Shown here in pieces: positions 20,948 through 22,850 of a stretch of DNA of 22,850 nt. The stretch covers positions 1 through 22,850 of the IMG/VR virus record IMGVR_UViG_3300020470_000727; one strand, given 5' to 3'. Every line of letters starts with the position of its first letter. Position 1 is the first letter of the stretch. Under the pieces are notes generated by a model. The model saw only the letters and a program-made list of their open reading frames with translations. It had not been told where the DNA came from and ran no database searches. The stretch is from a virus. The translations under genes and the position numbers were made by a program.

Positions 20948-21714
20948 TGGCATTCTTTTCTAACCTACCTAATGTATTTGTCGGAGTTGAAGGTGCCGAT
21001 GAAATTATATCTTATAAAAAGGTAAAAAATATCTTCAGAAGAGTGATAGTTCAAGAGGAACTTCAGAAGTTTAGTAATGAATTTGAATCATATTATATTC
21101 GTGAAGGTGAAAGACCTGACATGATTGCTAACACCTACTATGGTACACCAGACTTAGATTGGGTTATACTTCTCACAAATAATATCATTGACCCTTATGA
21201 AGGATGGCCAAAAGATATTCATACTCTAAGAGAGGTAGCACTAAAGAAATATATAAACATCGATGGAGTCCATCACTGGGAAACCAAAGAGGTTAAAGAT
21301 GGTGACATCCTTGTAACACCTAAAGGTGTTGAGGTTAATGAAACATACAGAGCAACGGTAGGTGGCAACACTCTATCTAAAGCACTGTCAATATATCCTG
21401 TGACTAACATGGAGCATGAGACATATCTTAATGAAGTAAAAAGATTGATTGCTCTACCTAGTGTAACTCTAATAGAATTCTTTGAAGATAACTTCTCCGA
21501 CTTAGTAGACTACGAACCAAACAAAGAAGTAGATAGGAATGGTGATAAGAAAACTATTAACTCATTCGCATCTCGCTTCTTAGATAGAGCAGACTACAGG
21601 AGATCAGCACCAACAACAGTCTCAAGGACTGGTGAAGCTACTGGTGCTAATGTCACGTTTGATAACGGTCCTAGTTCTACTACTGCAACTGCTGGTGTAG
21701 TATCTAAAACCTAA
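20947..21714 (+). CDS. 53: Baseplate wedge subunit gp53, 255 aa
   Basis: T4 gp53 links wedges around the hub. The N-terminal half is characteristic: MAFFSNLPNVFV, VKNIFRRVIVQEELQKFSNE, YYIREGERPDMIANTYYGTP (a LysM-like core) and LDWVILLTNNIIDPYEGWPK. T4 gp53 is 196 aa; the extra C-terminal 60 residues are Ser/Thr-rich and probably disordered. The ATG overlaps the gp48 stop (TAATG). The last 4 nt overlap the end of the convergent nifU-like gene, with no terminator between them. Confidence 0.9.
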   Translation: MAFFSNLPNVFVGVEGADEIISYKKVKNIFRRVIVQEELQKFSNEFESYYIREGERPDMIANTYYGTPDLDWVILLTNNIIDPYEGWPKDIHTLREVALKKYINIDGVHHWETKEVKDGDILVTPKGVEVNETYRATVGGNTLSKALSIYPVTNMEHETYLNEVKRLIALPSVTLIEFFEDNFSDLVDYEPNKEVDRNGDKKTINSFASRFLDRADYRRSAPTTVSRTGEATGANVTFDNGPSSTTATAGVVSKT

Positions 21715-21959
21715 ACTGATATTACTTTATTAATTTCTGGAAACTTTTCCTTAAGCATACGTTCAATACCCATCGTTAATGTTTGGGCACTCATTGAGCA
21801 GCCTGCACAAGCACCAAGCATTCTTACCATGACTACTGGACCTTCCTTAAGGTAATCGATAGCAACATACTCAAGGTACCCTCCATCTGCTTCGATGTAA
21901 GGACGTATCTCATTGAGCACGTTGTTGACATTCAAATCGTTGAGTTCTAACCCTGCCAT
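21711..21959 (-). CDS. NifU-like (Nfu) Fe-S scaffold protein, 82 aa
   Basis: The whole protein corresponds to the NifU C-terminal (Nfu) domain that carries and delivers Fe-S clusters. Visible features are LNEIRPYIEADGGYLEYVAI (residues 15-34), VVMVRMLGACAGCSMSAQT with the cluster-binding C51xxC54, and MGIERMLKEKFPEINKV. Length equals stand-alone cyanobacterial Nfu proteins. It is likely host-derived and may support Fe-S enzymes during infection. The ATG overlaps the upstream membrane-protein gene by 13 nt. Confidence 0.93.
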   Translation of the reverse strand: MAGLELNDLNVNNVLNEIRPYIEADGGYLEYVAIDYLKEGPVVMVRMLGACAGCSMSAQTLTMGIERMLKEKFPEINKVISV

Positions 21960-22231
21960 ATCATATCAGGCATTGCCTGTGGTTGTTGTCTTCCGACAGT
22001 AAACATTAGGATAAAGTATCCAAAGAACCAGATGAGATTAAAAATCCATGCTTGTCTGTAGAGATACTTTCGTATTCCCATAGACATTATAACACGTTTT
22101 ACATCCTCTGGGTTATCTTCGTTACCTCTTGCTCGGAAGATTTGTTCAATAATTACTGCAACGATTGTGCCTATCACTAGAGGATAGAATACAAAGTTTG
22201 CAAAAGACATGATGCCAATTAGGAATGCCAT
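21947..22231 (-). CDS. Two-span membrane protein, 94 aa
   Basis: Two hydrophobic segments, residues 8-27 (MSFANFVFYPLVIGTIVAVI) and 61-79 (AWIFNLIWFFGYFILMFTVG), flank a charged loop (FRARGNEDNPEDVKRVIMSM). The ATG at 22229-22231 overlaps pyrE by 13 nt, the same overlap length as at the next junction with the nifU-like gene. The alternative ATG at 22208-22210 starts exactly at the first span and is also plausible. No known family; it lies between pyrE and the nifU-like gene in a tight operon. Confidence 0.7.
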   Translation of the reverse strand: MAFLIGIMSFANFVFYPLVIGTIVAVIIEQIFRARGNEDNPEDVKRVIMSMGIRKYLYRQAWIFNLIWFFGYFILMFTVGRQQPQAMPDMIWQG

Positions 22232-22761
22232 AATTCTTCTAGTGAAAAGAGACTGTAAAGTGCAAGGTTATTATACTCCATGAGTTCGTCTGCTTCTGTG
22301 TCCTCTTGACGATTAACAATAGCAACTACTCGGTCAACTATATATCCAGCGTCCCTTAATTTTTGTGCTGCCTTGATTGCCGAACCTCCTGTCGTAACTA
22401 CATCCTCAAGCACAACAACCTTGCTACCCACTGGAGGTAGTGGTCCTTCTATCCATGCTTGAGTGCCATGACCTTTTGCTTCTTTCCTGACAATCAATCC
22501 ATCAACTGTGCGTTCATCCATTGCTGCTGCCATAGCAACACCACTTACTAATGGGTCAGCACCAAGAGTCAGTCCTCCTACTGCTGCTACATCATCTTCA
22601 AGAAACTCTAGCATCATACAACTGACATAAAATAACCCTCTACAGTGGAGGGTGACAGGTTTGCAGTTAACATAATGCTCACTGGTTTTGCCAGAGGAAA
22701 GTTTAAATTCACCCTTGCGGTATGCTCTTTCCTTCAGCAACTTTAATAATTCTTCTCTCAT
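22219..22761 (-). CDS. pyrE: Orotate phosphoribosyltransferase PyrE, 180 aa
   Basis: PyrE joins orotate to PRPP to make OMP in pyrimidine synthesis. The PRPP-binding loop VVVLEDVVTTGGSAI (115-129) is intact. The OPRT start FKLSSGKTSEHYVN (19-32), GADPLVSG (68-74) and the catalytic RKEAKGHG loop (92-99) are present. Length is normal or slightly short for bacterial OPRT (about 180-215 aa), so it should be active. Phage pyrE would supply nucleotides for phage DNA. The ATG overlaps the upstream gene by 4 nt (ATGA). Confidence 0.95.
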   Translation of the reverse strand: MREELLKLLKERAYRKGEFKLSSGKTSEHYVNCKPVTLHCRGLFYVSCMMLEFLEDDVAAVGGLTLGADPLVSGVAMAAAMDERTVDGLIVRKEAKGHGTQAWIEGPLPPVGSKVVVLEDVVTTGGSAIKAAQKLRDAGYIVDRVVAIVNRQEDTEADELMEYNNLALYSLFSLEELWHS

Positions 22762-22850
22762 TGATCAGTTATACCATATTTTGATAGGTCATACTTTGCC
22801 ATCTTTAATGGCTCATGTTTAACTACAGGTGGTTTACCTATTATATCCTC
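22758..22850 (-). CDS. C-terminal end of an unknown gene (partial)
   Basis: The last 30 codons are visible, ending KMAKYDLSKYGITDQ before the TGA at 22758-22760, which overlaps the pyrE start. The frame is open to the window edge. Basic and soluble; too little for identification. Co-oriented with pyrE and likely in the same operon. Confidence 0.6.
   Translation of the reverse strand, partial: EDIIGKPPVVKHEPLKMAKYDLSKYGITDQ

Noticed and set aside
1-22850. tRNA genes, CRISPR arrays, integrases, transposases or attachment sites
   Set aside because: I saw no cloverleaf, regularly spaced repeats or recombinase motifs in the window.

Overview
This window looks like part of the genome of a T4-like marine cyanophage (a myovirus infecting Prochlorococcus or Synechococcus). 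The DNA is AT-rich and genes are packed end to end with frequent overlaps. Recognisable T4-type morphogenesis genes (gp4, gp5, gp26, gp48, gp53, and candidates for gp27 and gp54) sit beside host-derived auxiliary metabolic genes typical of cyanophages: CP12, the bilin lyase CpeT, a NifU-like Fe-S protein and PyrE. T4-type late promoters (TATAAATA, CATAAATA, AATAAATA and CTAAATA variants) precede several structural units.

Layout. 1-4133, minus strand: three fibre-like or virion structural genes, the first cut by the window edge. 4336-4992, minus: five tiny overlapping genes. 5127-5294, plus: a lone small Cys-rich gene ending at a strong hairpin terminator. 5340-8559, minus: a train of about fourteen small genes of mostly unknown function, apparently driven by a sigma70-type promoter at 8581-8609 with a late promoter embedded at 7688-7695. 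8601-11177, minus: gp5-like hub/needle protein without a lysozyme domain. 11271-11949: cp12 and cpeT. 11976-18535: hub and tape-measure-like genes and gp26. 18631-19829: a tail-tube-like gene and gp4. 19874-21714, plus: gp48 and gp53. 21711-22850, minus: nifU-like, a membrane protein, pyrE and the tail of another gene.

Functionally the window is a tail and baseplate assembly module (hub, tube initiator and cap, wedge, chaperone, tape measure, head completion, fibres). Two host-takeover cassettes are set into or beside it: cp12/cpeT, acting on the Calvin cycle and phycobilins, and pyrE/nifU, acting on pyrimidines and Fe-S assembly.

Three observations stand out. First, the 3' end of gp26 carries a textbook -1 ribosomal frameshift signal (T TTT TTC, 5-nt spacer, 6-bp stem-loop) that would fuse gp26 to a 64-residue tail-assembly-chaperone-like extension with no good start of its own. 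Second, two 66-bp intergenic elements, about 80 % identical and showing a compensatory base-pair change, fill the gap between a stop codon and the next late promoter in front of both gp26 and gp5. Third, divergent late promoters are interleaved so that the gp4 start codon lies inside the promoter of gp48.
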